The position numbers and the translations under genes were made by a program. Below the pieces are notes generated by a model. It saw only the letters and a program-made list of their open reading frames with translations, did no database searches and had not been told where the DNA came from. Of a stretch of DNA of 60,000 nucleotides, positions 11,121-25,134 are shown one piece after another (position 1 is the stretch's first letter; each line of letters opens with the position of its first letter). This DNA is from Symbiodinium natans (taxonomy: Eukaryota > Sar > Dinophyceae > Suessiales > Symbiodiniaceae). The stretch spans positions 738,001 through 798,000 of the forward strand of contig CAJNDS010002523.1 of NCBI GenBank assembly GCA_905221605.1, written 5' to 3'.

Positions 11121-13134
11121 GCCCATGCTTCCTTCGCCTAGGTTTCACCCTCAACCCTTAAACCTTACACTCTAGACCCTTCATTCCACTCTAATTGAAC
11201 CCGAAACCTTAAGCCCAAGCCCCACCTGGTCCCTCTTGGGGTTTAGGGTTTAGGGGTTTAGGGTTTAGGGGTTTAGGGATTAGGCTTCAGGGTACATTTC
11301 CTGTGCGTGGGGTGCCCCCGCAAAGGGCCTGCAATTTTGAACAACCCCCACCTGAAATGCGAGTTAGTCCATGAGGTAAAGTGATCCTTCTGTCCGGACC
11401 GCAGGACTGAGGCTTAGGCGCTGGGTAGGGGAACCTTCACGATCAATCCTGAACAGTTACCTTTTCCTCTAAAGAAGTCAGCCACTAATCCGAGGAGGCG
11501 AGAATGAACGAAGGGCTTAGGGTTTGAGGGTGTTGGGGGTTCAGATGTTGTGGCTTTAGGGTTTAGAGGTTTGCGGTTTTAGGGCCTGAAGGTTTTAGGG
11601 TGTTGGGGGTTTGGGTACATGTGCGCAGTCCGGCCCTTACGCGTGTCCGGAGGCGCCCTCGTTCAGGCGGGGGCTCTCCAACTTCTCTGACGGCTCCTGG
11701 GCAGCCCCAACCCTGAACTGAACCCTAACCGAAACCCGAAGCCCAAACCCCTAACACCCTAAACCCTTAAACCCTAAACCTAAAAACCTTAAATCCTTAG
11801 CCACGTTGGGGTTTCAGTTTGCCAGCTTGAGGGGTTCAGGTTTCAGGGTACTCGTACAAGTCCCTGAGGGTCCATGTTCCGATATAGTAGATGCTTAGAC
11901 CCCCAAGGGGCTGTATGATAACAACGTTGGGGCCAAGTAGTCCCTGTAAAGGGTACCTGGACCGTTTGGAGGTGTTTAGGGTTTAGGGTTTAGGGTTTAG
12001 GGGCTGTAGGGTATCAAGGTAGTGTGGGTCTAAGATCCCAGGGTTTGGGGATTAAAGTAGAGTTTAGGGCTTTGGGTGTTAGAGTTTAGGAACAGTGCCC
12101 TAAGCCCAACCCGAAACCCTTCTGCATTCCTTTGGATACCCTCACCGTGGAAAAGTTTTTGTTTTCTCAAATCTTTGGTATCACCGTTGCCTACGCAGAT
12201 CACTGCTCATCAAGCCCTCGTACTACGCGCACATCACCAGTCATCTGGCTCCCCCCACAATAACATTGTTTGATCTCCTTCAACAGCCGCTCCAAGCTTC
12301 ACAAAGATACGATATAACTTCACTGAGTGTAAGCATAGAGGGCATCCCTGCCGATACTGGTTCGAGCTGGTATCACAAGAACCTCTTCGATTGTACAAGC
12401 ACCACCTTGAACACTTCGCCACAAACCAAGAACTATGAAGGGACCTTGTAGGACCAAAGCAACAACTACAACGCCACCCCAAATCTGGCGACATCTTTAT
12501 CCAGATATCTTCCCCTTGAACAGTAAGCACGTCGGCAGCGCATGGCAGCCCCAAAACTAAACCTCAACCCTATGCCCTAATTAAGTCTTACACCTAAACC
12601 CCTAAACGCTGAACCGCAAACCCTACACCCTTTCCCCTAAACGAAAAGACCCTAAACCTCAAGGCGTGCCCATTCAAAGGCTCCCAGAAGAACAGTAGAC
12701 TCCCAGAAGGCCTCAGTCCCAAAAGGCTCGGAAAAAAGGCTCCAACAGGCTCCCCAAAAGCCTCCACAAGACTGCAAAAAGCAAAAGACCGCTCCAAACC
12801 CGCTGCAGTTTCTATCTATAAGCACTAAACTTGCGCCTTGTGGATTGTTTAGGGTATAAGATTTCGGCGGCTTTCCAGTTTCCACCCGAGGGCTTGGATT
12901 GCCTGCTTGCAGAGGAGCCTTTGATCTGTGCCAGGTTTAGGGTTCAGGGTTCAGGGGTTTAGGGTTTTGAGCCCCAAGCCCTAAACCTAAAAGCACAAAC
13001 CCTAAACCCTGCAGCCATAAACTCCAAACTCTAAATCCTACACCCTAGCATCCTAATTGTTCTTGCCGCTTCTGCTGTAAGCCAAGAAGCCCTTCAGCTC
13101 AGCTTAAAGCTGCAAAATCGGATTCCGCGCCAAG

Positions 13135-13162
13135 GGCAGACTCTCTTTGGGTCAGCCATCTG
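13135..13162 (+). CDS. Candidate exon (ADSLWVSHL), 3' end uncertain
   Basis: The acceptor is CCAAG|G. The frame reads ADSLWVSHL to a GC donor at 13,163, or continues open as ALNDTGAEEVCVEKQC to a GT at 13,212 just before GGTTTAGGG. The flanks are C-rich before and G-rich after. The frame in use and the assignment to the channel gene are unproven. Confidence 0.3.
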
Positions 13163-14427
13163 GCCCTCAACGACACAGGAGCAGAAGAGGTGTGCGTCGA
13201 GAAGCAATGTGGTGGTTTAGGGTTTAGGGTTGAAGGTCATGGGATCCCTACACCCTAGACCTTAAACCCTAGACCTGAAACCCTGAACCCGAACCCTAAA
13301 CCGTTACAGGAGTCGGGGGCTAGGGTAATCCCCGAGCCACAATATTCAGGCCCGCAAGTTTGGGACCGTAGAAAATCATGACATTTCTAGGCGAGAAGAT
13401 TAAGTGTGGAGGGGGGGGGGGGGTTCCGGCGTTTGAGAGTTTAAGGCATCGTATCCAGGGAACATCTTAGAGCCTCTCCAAGCACCTTTTCAGATAACCC
13501 ATCCACTGATTTGTTGTGTTAATTGTCTTTTGCGGGAGGGAGAGGGAGAGGGAGGGTGTTGGGGCTTGTCTGAAACCCCAAACTCGAAACCCTAAGCCCC
13601 AAACCCGGAACCAGGGTAGGCCTAGGCAAATGCAGTTGACGGCATGGATCCTCCAAAAAAGGGGAATCTGTTGGCATGGAATAAGCTTGTAGGGACCGTG
13701 CTGCCGACTTCCTACTATCCCCTCATGGGTGTCCAAGTACTTTTTAGCTTAGGGCTGTATGCATCAATGATATTTTTTTGATGCACTTTGCTTTGAGAAG
13801 TTTAGGCCTTCCTACCTGCGCAGGTACGAAGGCCTGTCGGGCTGCCAGAAAGTGAGGGTGTTTCTCGACTCCACCCAGACAGCTGGCTGCAAGAGGGGCC
13901 GGGGGGGGGGGGGCAGGGGCCCTGTGTTGGGGTTGTAGGGCGCTCTAAGCCCTAACCAATACAGTACCATTTCTCCAACAACAAGGCCCATACGTCCTTC
14001 CACACATCTCGCTGGGGCTTAGGCGGCTTGATTAGGTGTTAGGCTAGGGTGGTTAGGGGTTGGGGTGGCTGGGAGTTTTGGATCTATAGGGGTTTAGGTT
14101 TGGGGATCGAAGGGTTTAATTTTTAGGCGTAGGGAGGGGTTTGCGGGAGTTAAGGGTTTGGGTCGAAGGGGGGGGGGGGGGGGCTTGGGGGCAGGGAGAG
14201 GGAGGGGAGGTTCTTTCTAGGCCCAGCCAAGCAAAAAGGTCGAGTCCCCAAGCGCTTGTTTTCGCCTGCATATGGAGGTTTACGATTACAAGGGGCCCCT
14301 AGGCCCTTGTATAGACCCCCTAAACACTAGGATCACCGTATGAGAAGGACCCAATAAGGTAACACCGCAAACCCCCCACATATGTTGAGACTTAGCAACC
14401 CACGCCCTCCTCGGCCTCGATGCGAAG

Positions 14428-14472
14428 GTACGAGATGGCGATTGCATTCATGCTGTTTCTCAACGTTGTTTG
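14428..14472 (+). CDS. Channel exon: transmembrane segment S1
   Basis: The acceptor is GCGAAG|G and the donor TTTG|GCATCT. The exon encodes YEMAIAFMLFLNVVW, a hydrophobic segment with the Asn common in S1 of protist channels. It ends in phase 2 (TG), which the first G of the next exon completes to Trp. Confidence 0.75.
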
Positions 14473-17400
14473 GCATCTCTGTCTGAAATCTGGGTTTGGG
14501 TTGAGGTCTGCGTGGGGGTTTGGCTTTCCGAGGCAAAGCAGCTTTTGAGTGCTGCTGGGCGCAGTCTCACCCAGAACCATCAACCCTAAACTGCCACAAA
14601 CCCTAAAACGCTGGGACAAGTGTGTTGTAGTGCACATTGAGCACCCAGTCCCGAGCTTCCACCCCCCGGGGCTTGAGGTTTCGGGCCTTTGGCCCCATGC
14701 TATGTAAGGGCTTAGGGTTAGCTATTCTCACAACAGTCGAGCAAGTAACCTCCGTTGTCGTCGTATCCTTCCGAAGAACCAACTCCCCAGTCCGGAGCTA
14801 GAGCCACCCTCATCCCTACACCACACAAACCCCAAACCCTTAAGATTCCATGCAGCCATATAGTAGATACATAGACCGTAGTAGTGATTACTTTTGAGGC
14901 CCAAGTCGTCCCCATAAAGGCACATGGACCTGTAAACCCTAGAAACCCCCTTTTAAATGGAAAGCTCTAAACCCGAAACCCTCAGCCTGTTTTGAAGTCG
15001 GCCTGCAGGATGGCGATGGAGGTCCAGGTCTTCGGGACAAACACAGGTCTGGGGGATTCAAAATCCCGAAGGGGCCAGGTACCTTCGTAGGTTGTTTCGG
15101 GCTTAGGGCTTGAAATTTAAGAGGTTTTTAGGGTGTGTAAAGGATGTTAAAGGTCCAGGTTCCTTTGTAGAGACATAGGGACCAATCACTTGGGCTCCAA
15201 AGCCAAAGTTGTTACCATGTAGCCCCTTTGGGGTCTAAGTATCTACAAAATTGGTACATGGACCCATAGGGTAAAACTCTCTTTGTCTAAAGGGCTTAGG
15301 GTTTGCCCCTAGGAAGGCCCTGCAAAAGTGTTGATTCTTCTGTTCAAGCATATGTTACAATGCTTTTGAGCTTTTCTGCGCCTGTATGGCATACTGCTGC
15401 CCATAAGCCCCCAATTCGAACCCCTCAAAATCTCGTCTCGGGGCTTGGGTTCAGGGTTCCTCGAGCCCCCAAACCCCAAGAACAAACCCCTATTTAGCGG
15501 AACCACTGCTTCACCAGCTGCGGAGCCTGAGCCGACCATGTGCAACGCGGTTTGCGGATAGTATAGGGCTACAGGGGCCAGACGCTTTGCCTTTCCTGTG
15601 ACCGGGATTTAAGGTGTAGGGTTGAGGGTTTTAGGTTTAGGGTTTTCTTTAGGGCTCTAGGGTTTAGGGGTCCTTTTTGGGGCAAAGGGCTTCGGCTACC
15701 GCACGCCTGCAAACAGCCTGGTGGATCGCTGAGCAGTGCACCGCGACCGCTTAATATCTTTGACTTGGGCCGGGCAGGCGGTACTCCCTACCTGAACCTT
15801 TCAGAACCTACTTGTGCGGGGTCCTGATATCGACCTAATCTGGAACAGAAGAGGATCCTAAACCCTAAACCTTAAACCCTACAAACAGTAGGTTCTGGAA
15901 GATTCATCATGGTAGTCGATACACCCTCTACCACACACCCTAGACTTGCAGAAATGCAAAGCGACTCGGCAAAAGACCCCCCGCAAGCAGAGCCTAGAAG
16001 GCGTTCAATGCTAGGAGCCCTGAAGCCCTGATTCAAGTGAGACTCTGAAACACGGACCCTGACTTTTGACCCTGTATCATTTTTCAGCCGCCGCAGGCTT
16101 CCTTATGGACCTGGTAGAGCCCCTGGTGCCGCCTGTGGCGCTGCCAGCCTGGAGGCTATTTGGCGGCGCTGGGTGTAGGGTTTAGGGCTTAGGGGTGGAG
16201 ATGTCGGGTAGCTCAATGACTCAAGACTCTAGTTTTTTGCTGTGATACCCCTTGTTCCTAAAAAAAGCTGGACTACGCGAAGTAACCCGAAATCCCAAAT
16301 CCCAAACCCTAAACCCCAAACCCTAGGCTGCCCCAGGTTAAGGGTTCAGGGGGGGTGGGGGGGGGGGGGGCAGTTTTTCGAGGGACCAGCGAGCTTAGCG
16401 CGCTTCGGCTCATAGGATTGACGCTATCAGGGTTTGAGGCTGCATCTCTGGTTTCGTTGTGCGTATTTGTGTTTTGGGAGGGTTAGCCTTGAACTATAGG
16501 GTTCGAGGTGCCAGGGTTTTATGGCTAGGGCTAAGGACTTTAAGATTATAACTTCAGGGTTTAGGGTGTACTAGGACCCCCAGTTATTCTACATAACTCC
16601 TTAAAGCCCTGAACTCCAGACCTTGAACCCGAAATCCTAAACCCTTAAAAACTTTGCGATTCAAGGAGGGGAGGACGCCTCGAATTTAAGTGGCTTGGTC
16701 CGTTTCACACCGCATTAGACCTGGGAATCTAGGGGACTCTGCAGAGGACCATCTTCCACACGGGTGATGTGGTTTTCAACAGCATCTTCGCCCTCGACGT
16801 GGTCGTCCGCATCCTCGTCCTTGGCCGACGATTTTGGAAGGCCGCCCCTGAAGGGAACCTGGGGTTTGCAGATTTGCGCTTTGTGTTGTTGAATGTTGTT
16901 GATATGAAACCCACTATTTCACAGTTCACAGTGGCAGCCCAGTCAACATCTTCTTTCGGGTCGAGGGCTTCCCTGCACAAGATCCCTTCAAGGCTTCGAG
17001 GTCATTATAGTTTAGGATCCCTACACCCCAAACCCATCCCAAACCCTAAACCCTCAACCAATGTCCTGCTATGGCCTAGTGATACTATGAGGGCGGAGCT
17101 CCTTACGTCCTGGTCTGCTATCATTTTGGCCCCAAGGGCTCCTAGAGCGTCATCATTCAGGGTTTTTGGGGTTTCGGGTTTAGGGTTTTGGGGTACACCT
17201 GTTGTTTGGACATGTTGACAGCCTGAACCGCGGAAGATGTTTGCTGGGTCCTAGACCCTGGAATTCAGATATTGGTGTGGGATCTTGGAAACCCTGATCC
17301 CAAACAGGAGACTTTGGCTGGGAAATCTATACCCCAAAACGAGATGTTGGCGGCACACCTTCTGCAACAGCAAACATCTTGAGGCCTATTGGGGTTGACT

Positions 17401-20400
17401 GTGGTTTAGGGTTTGGGGTGGCATTCTTGCTTGCTGGCTGTCTCTTGTCCAGGCCCGCAACAGAAGGAGTGAAATCCTAACTCACGTCTGCCACAGCATG
17501 GCCTTAAATGTGCGCCACGAAAGAACCTTTTGTTTATATGAATGTTTTGGTCACTATCCATGCTGAAGGTGTACCTGAACTACATCGACGTGTTGGTCAC
17601 CCTTGCCTCCGTCATGGAAATGTATTTCCTGCTGCTTCCCGAGAATTGGGACTTCACCCTTGCGCAACCCTAAGCACTGTAAGCCCTAAACCCTGAACCC
17701 TAAACTACCCCAGGCCTAAGCTCACAAATGCGCAGTCCCCCCCCCCCCCCAACCCTAGAGGCCTCTAAGATTGCGTTCGGGGTCTGGACATGCATACCCG
17801 GCCAAGTCTCAGAAGATTCCAGGTCGTCCCTTTCTGCACTTCGCCCCTCTCTTCGTCCCTGCCCATTTCCTGGGGTTGTTTTAAGTAATGGCCCTTGTAG
17901 ACGGGCACCTATAGGGAAGATATATTGTACGAAAGGACCCCAGTGAAGGAGCTCTAATCTACAACAACCAGCTTATGCCTTCAGTTCATCCCAACGACGA
18001 GCCAGTTTCCCTTTAACCCTAAGCCCTCAACCCTCACCCTAAACGCTGAACCCTACACCCCACACTTTAAGCATCTTTCTATGGAGTATGGGGGTCGGGC
18101 CGCCGGTTTCGTTTGGTCGTGAAGGCTGGTGCTTCTGGCAGCCGCCATATCTGAATCCCTCGTACCCTAAATCCCAAACCCTGAGCCCTAAACCCCAAAC
18201 CCGAAACCCAAACCCTATATACACCCTAAACAATCGAGCTGATACATTGGCGAAGTTGGTTTTTTATTTCTATGCCAGATAGTCGTCGTGCAAGACAAAA
18301 GGAGTTGGTATGGAAATTTCGAAGGCTTGTCGAAATGAAGCTGAGTTCTGCTCTCCTCCTGCGAAGGGTCTTCGATGAGTTTCCTTAGATGTCTTTCCTC
18401 CTTTTTGTTCGTGTCTCCCTTGCAAGATGCACGGGGCGGTTTCAGACCTCATGCTGGACTCCACCATGCCATGTCCGACCTGAACCCTAAATTACTAAAC
18501 AAAAAAGCTCAGGTATTCCACATTGACACCTTTTCGGTCTGTGCTCTTCCGGCTGCTTCGAGTCGGAAAGCTTATGCGCGCCGTGCGCATGGCCTCCCAG
18601 CAGAATCCTTCACGGTGTAGGGTGTTGGGGCTTCGGGTAGGGTTTTCGGGGCGTTGGGGGGCTTCGGCGCTTGACGGGCTTAAGTTTCGGGGTTTGGGGT
18701 TTAGGGGCCTAGGGAAGTTTAGGGGGCTTCACGGCAGGAATTGTGAGGGCCGTTCTTCAACCCCTCAACCCAAACTCCCCCAAAAGGCCGAGAGGGTGCC
18801 TTTGCCCCAGAAGCTTACAGCTCGCTGTGGTTTCGGGTTCTAGGAAATGATGGCAGGGTTTGGGGTTGAGGGTTTAGGGTCGAGGGCTTCGGGTTGTATG
18901 GTTCGTACGCTTTATAGGGGTTCAAGGGTTTGGAGGGTTTCGAGGGTTCCGAGGGTCAAATCGGCTAAATCATGTTAAATCACCAGAAATGTGAGCAAAA
19001 AGGTGAGCATGAGCGGGCTGCTGTCATCTCTCCACTTGCCGCTTGGCACAAAGAGGTGTATGTGGAGCGACGGCGCCTTCAACGCTAACTTCTTTAGCGT
19101 ATTCATCGTTTTTCGGACGCCGCTACCCTAAACCCCATGCCGCATGCAAACCCTAAAGCCCCGAACCCTTCTTCGGGGATGGGTTGGATTGGTGAGCCAT
19201 TTTCTTCGATAGCCCCCTCGTGTCATGAGAACCGGCTTGGGTTTGTTTGGCAGTACACCTCTCTCTCTCTCTCTCTTGAATACGTAGCTTGTACATCTTG
19301 TATTCTTGAGCTGTACACTCATAATGTTCCAGTGTGAATGCTGAGTTGTACGCCCAAGTGGTTCCATCGTGGGTGCTGGTCCAACTTAAAGTGCTCACGG
19401 CTTGCAGCTTGCACCGTTTCTTGTTCTGCAGTTTAGCCACATAAGTGCATGAGTGTTTTTATGCACATAGCACCCAAGGGAGTATGTAGACATTTTTTTA
19501 AAGGTTCTACTGTAAGGGTTGTTCTTACCACGAACCCTCAACCTAGCAGTCTCAAAACTAACCCTCAGCTCCAAGGCCGAAACCTAAACCCCCAACAAGC
19601 CAAAACCCTAACTTAACCCGAAACTCTAAACCACTCTTTAGGTTCACTGTTGCTCCGGTACGCGTGCTACCTGGAACCTATGAAACACCGACAACTAGGT
19701 CCCCGAAGCTTCACGCTAATTCTGCATAGGCTATATATGCAAGCTGATCCAAATACCTGTTCCCCAAGTAGCCCTGCGTCCATCAGAACCCTAAGTACCT
19801 TTAGATCAGCCCCTAAAACAATGTAAATCAGTAAGTGAATTCAGACCACTTTCATATATACATATATATATATATACAAAATGTGTGTACGTAGATTGTA
19901 ATAGGTATACAAACATACATATATATATATATATATGAGGGGTCATACGGGTTCCAACAGAGGCTCTTGTTGAGAGCCATGCTTCAGACCCGAGTCTCTA
20001 AGCCGCAGAACCCTTAAACCCACAAGACTCAAGACCTGTAATCCTTACATTCCTGAAAACCCTGCAAACCCTGAGAACCCGAGAGACCTGAAGACCGCCA
20101 CCCAAAGAGCGAAGGCTCATCAAATGCTTGGCGAGCAGCCGGGACATGTTCTCGGCCCGCCTTGGAGCGTTTTGGGTTTTAGGGTGCTCAGGGTTTTAGG
20201 GCTTACGGTCTGGGTGTTACGGCTTAAGGAGTTTAGGGCTTAGTCTTTGAGGAATGAGAGCGTTTACGGCTTGAGGAATTTCAGCTTGAGGGTTTGAGGA
20301 ATGAGGGGTTGAATGTTTCAGGATTCATGGCTCAGGCTTCGAGGATTTTGGGGTTTCAGGATCTTGGGTGTATAAGGATAGTTGCCTGAAGGCTGAATCA

Positions 20401-23400
20401 AGATGGGCTGGGGTGAGCCTAGCACCCTTACATTCTAAACCCGCCCCATTCGCTGCTTGAGTCAAGCTTTGCCGTAGGATGTGGGTTGAGGGATTTTGGA
20501 TTCGGGTCCTGAACCCTAAACCTTCAAACCTTCTCTGACAGGTGTTGGCTGGGCTGTTTAGCTCATAGTTTTTAGAGCACAAAACGATTTGCGGTTCAGG
20601 TCTTATTCCATTCCGGGTATATGGGGTTTAGGGTTTTGGGGTTATCGCGGTTCCAGTACATAGGGTTTAGGCTCTAGGCTTGGGGCTTGGAGTTTCTCGA
20701 GTTTTTCGGCCAACCCGCGCGCTTCCCTCTGCGGATGAAGATCCGGGATTTTGGGTTAAGGGTTTGGGGTTCAGAGTTTAGGGTTTAGGGTGACCTGAGG
20801 CTTCGGGTTTCGATGGCTCAGGGTTTAGGGATTGCAAGTTGGGGGGCTAGGTGCTGGGTAGGTAGCCTTTGACCTTGGGGAAGTCTCAATCAACTTGACA
20901 GCCTTTTTGCCTCTAAAGACCTCACCCCCCGAGGGTGCAAGTACCTCACATTTGTGGTTTCCGTCCCACAAACCAGAATCCTAGGCTAAGGGTCTTTGCC
21001 CAAATCCATAAAGAGGAGGGACTCGGACCCCTGCGTCAGGCACTGAGGGTAGGAAGGCTCCCTCGAAGGTCGGGTGTACAGCACCCTTGGATCTGTACCC
21101 CTGCATTGCATCCTTCAACCCCAAACCCCATTGAGCCAGAGGCTGTTTTGGAGCTTCTTGCTTCTCGCCTTCGTTCAATGCGTTGCCGGGCTGGTTGCCA
21201 CCCGACTCACACTTCTCAGATGTGGGTCCAGCGTGTTCGGTGTTTCTGGTCAGAATGGGGCTTATAGCTTGTAGGTTTAAGGATGGATTCAGCCTTTTTG
21301 TTGGGGGTGGGGAGGCCCGAACGACGCATCTGTAAGGTCTAAAACCCTAAACCCTCCCCCGAGGTACGGGGTCCCCTGGAATGATCGGACGTTGAGGCCT
21401 CCAAGTTTCCATTTGCCGGGGCTTGGGGGCGGGAATGCTGGGTGTAGGGTTGAATCAGGATTGTTCAATGAGGGTACTGTTATTGGAGTTCAGGGTTGAG
21501 ACAGGTACGCGTGGAAAGGTTCAAGATCTAAGATATACTACCCAACAGGCATCCAACGTCATCAGCGCAGGAGAACTATTCTGTTTGTTAATAATAAGCA
21601 AAAATATGGTTTTAGTTAATGTATTAATTTGTTGAAATAGAACTCGTACTATGTGAAAATTAATAGGACTAATTAACGAAAATTTTGATAACAACAATCA
21701 TAGTACTGTTAGTAAGAACATTCAAAAGAAGCACACACCATTAACAGTATTTTCGCAATGAATATCAGACATGGTGTGAATACACAGGTTTAAAACATCA
21801 AAAATCAAAACATTTATTCTACTCTCAACAACAGAATAAGTTCGTGGAGATTTATCTTAAGAATACCTTCAGTCATACTATTCGACAGATTCACAGCAAG
21901 ATTAATAAGAATATGAATAACCATCATAGTGACAATAATAGTCCGACTGCTGTAGTACTGTCTGTACTATTGTCACACATACGAGAATCATCGTAATAGA
22001 AATAATGCTCTGAATCCGATCTATTGTAAGTTATAAACGGTTAGTCATGATGCTGTTAATAGGACGATTGGGCACAGCACGACTAAAGACACGATTAAGA
22101 TGCAGTTGAATAACATCATTCATACATGTTTTCAATTACCTTTGCCACATTACTAAGACTGTTGTGACTAAAAACAACATTCAGAATATTAATGCTACTA
22201 CTCATTTGGTATTAACATTGACAAATCATGACCGTATAGATCTTATTATGAAGAATCATGCTGTCAATATTTATATTTCTAGAAAATCGTAATCATAATC
22301 ATAATAATATGAAGAACTGTACTAACGAAACTGTACGAACTAGTAAAAATTTCTATTGTCAATCGGACTACTAATAGGAATAACAATATTAACACCATTG
22401 TTAATAATACTAGTCTAAGGGTGTTGGTAATCATGTCATCTGACCCCTTACAAAAACATTCAAACCAAATTAGACCATTGTCGCAACGCGTACGAGCAAG
22501 ACGTACTTTGAGGGATCCTAGCTGTACGAAGCAAAGTAGTGTAGAAGTAAAAACAGCTCTACGTTTCCTCTAACTATATTGGAAGTATTTGGGCGAAGCA
22601 AAAAGAATCCTAAAGGCATCAGCCACATGTATATATATATATATAGATATATAGATATATATATAGATATATATATATATACATATGTATGTATATATAT
22701 ATATACACATGCATAAAGACCACCAAAAGGGAAGGTAGGTCACGGGGGGCAGGGGGGCCTTGCCATATATACTATCTCTTTATTTACCATATCACTCAGG
22801 GTTTAGTGCTTGCGGAGTTGTACTTGTGGCTTGACAAGCATCTTCAGGATTCATCATGCCCCAGACTTGCAAAACACTGGAGTTCTTGCATATCTAGCAC
22901 GTCCCTCCACTCCAATCGATGTCCGAAGCTTTGCGTACACCGTCGGCAACCGCGCACTAAACGCGAAACCCTGAAGCCTAAACCATACACCCTCAGTGAT
23001 AATTCTTGCAGAGGTGAGTACACTTTGTCAGGCCGGCAGCACAGGGGGGGGCGAAGGGATTGCGGGTTCGAGCTTAGGGAGGGGGGGCGGGGGGCGGGGT
23101 GCCCCATGAGGCACTTAAAAGTTTTCAGTGCTCAGCTGAAGCTCAAGCCTCGCAATGCTTGAGTTTAGGGTTTTGGGTTCATGGTTTAGAGTCCCTCCAA
23201 AAAGCACCCTGGATCCCCAAAGTGAGCCCTGCTCACAGAGTTCTGAACTCTTCAGTTGCAAGGACCACCAGCGGTAGCGCTTATTCAGGAGAGGCTCCCT
23301 AGGTTCCTCAGTGGTACCAAGCCTTTCGAGTTGTAGCCGGGACCCGTACACCTTCAACCACACGAAGATTTGTGTCATCGCAGGTTTCTGGCACGTGCAC

Positions 23401-25075
23401 AGCCACTTTAGCCTGTCCTAAATCCTAAATAGTTCAGGATAGACACGTCGCGAAGCTCCCAAGACGCGAACACCTTAAACCACTTGAACCCTGAACCTTG
23501 GGTTCTCCCCCCACCTACAACTGTCATACAGTACTACAATTTTTGGGAGCTGTTCGGGTGGGGAGGGGGGGAGGAAGTATCACCCTAAACTATCCTAAAC
23601 CCTAAACCCGAGAAAAACACCAAAAAACAAACGAAACCCTCTGAGCCCACAACCCTTAAACCCCGAAAACCTGAAGATGGTGGAACGCCGCCAGGAATTT
23701 ATTGAAGATCCGAGCCAGGATCGGAGCCTTGGCAGCCAATCTACTATTTGCCTAAGAACCCCCCAACAAAACGTGGTTTAGGGTTTTAGTCTTAGGTTTA
23801 TTTGATACCGAACTTGGGGTGCTTAAGCAAATAGCGACCAACAGTTCCCTAGGTAGGCCCTTAGGTTATTTTCTATTTCCCTCAGTGGGTTTAGGGCTGA
23901 GGGTTTCGGGGTATCTTTGATTTTTTCTCGTGCCGGGTTCTTAGAGGACTTTATTGGGGAATAGTTTTCGGAGGGTTTCCATTGCAAACCTGTGGCCTGA
24001 AGGCGCGGTGCGACCCTAAAGTTAACATGCTCCCAAGCCTGAGCTAGGCTTCCGGATGTGGCGTTCAGGATTTAGGACTTATGGCTCATAGAGCCTGAAT
24101 GCATATACCCAAAACCCAAACCCTAAACCCCACAGCCCAATCTTTGAGGGCTCTGGGGTGCAGACTTTGTGCGGGTTTGGAGATCCCTAAACCATCAACC
24201 CCAAGCCCTGAACCCTAAAAGGTGCTCGTTCTAATTGTCGGGGTTCCTATGGGTTTATCATTCATGGGTTTTTCTGAGGGACATATAGGCAGGTATGTTG
24301 ATCAACGGGGTGGGGGGGAGGGGGGGGCGGGGGGGTCGCGCTGCTCCAAAACTATGGACCCTGTTTGAAGGGTTTGGGTTTGGGGTACCCAATTGAGTAG
24401 GGGGTATACGATGATTCAAGGAGCCTAAGAAAGGTGCCATAACTAAGAACCGGTCGCATTCCTCAAGGCTTGATGGAGCTTGAGGGTTGTACAGGGCTTA
24501 GGACACCCGAATCACCCCCGCACCCATCCTGGAGCCGTAACCCAAGCAAAAACCCCAAACCCAAAAACCCCAAGCCCTAAACTTTCAAACCAGAGAGGCC
24601 TAGCAGTCTCAGGAGCCTTCGTGCAGAAGTGTACCGCCACTATGGAACCTTCTCTCGAACCTTCCTTACCATGTTCGAGTCTCTCGGCCCTATGCCCAAG
24701 ACTTGAAGCCTCTATAGGCCTAGGTCGGGGATGGAGGGTGGTGTAGGACCTCGGGCTTGGGGTTTGAATTTCTAGGGGTTGGGGTTTAGGGGTGAGGGTT
24801 TTGGGGTTTTATGATATTCAGAACGGGCGACTTCTTCAGATGTTGGCACATGCATGTGATCGTTCGCCAGTGTGCATGGTGCATTTCGCGGTTTTTCGGA
24901 GCTCGACATGCACACTGGCCCATGCTTTTGAAGCACGATCTACCTAGACATCGCCATGAATGATGTCAGTGCAGTTGCAGCATGTAACATGTAGTTGCAG
25001 CTTGTGCACGAAGCATCTACAGCGTATAGCATGGCAAGACGCATACATATATATATATATATATATACATGTATC

Positions 25076-25134
<59 letters not shown>

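Noticed and set aside
13824-13900. Exon reading YEGLSGCQKVRVFLD after GCGCAG
   Set aside because: Open and protein-like, but neither phase nor donor links it to the S1 exon, and C-to-G flanks are not clear.
15676-15715. Further S1-S2 linker exon (GFGYRTPANSLVD)
   Set aside because: The peptide is attractive and follows AAAG, but no donor from the 15,009 exon keeps its phase, so it was not placed.
17508-17696. 62-codon frame starting at 17,508
   Set aside because: It overlaps the S3 exon in another frame; the S3 frame has a clear family match and fits splice phase.
18039-18233. GFRVWGLGFRVWG-type reading frames
   Set aside because: These peptides are simply translated TTTAGGG-like DNA and recur wherever the heptamers do.
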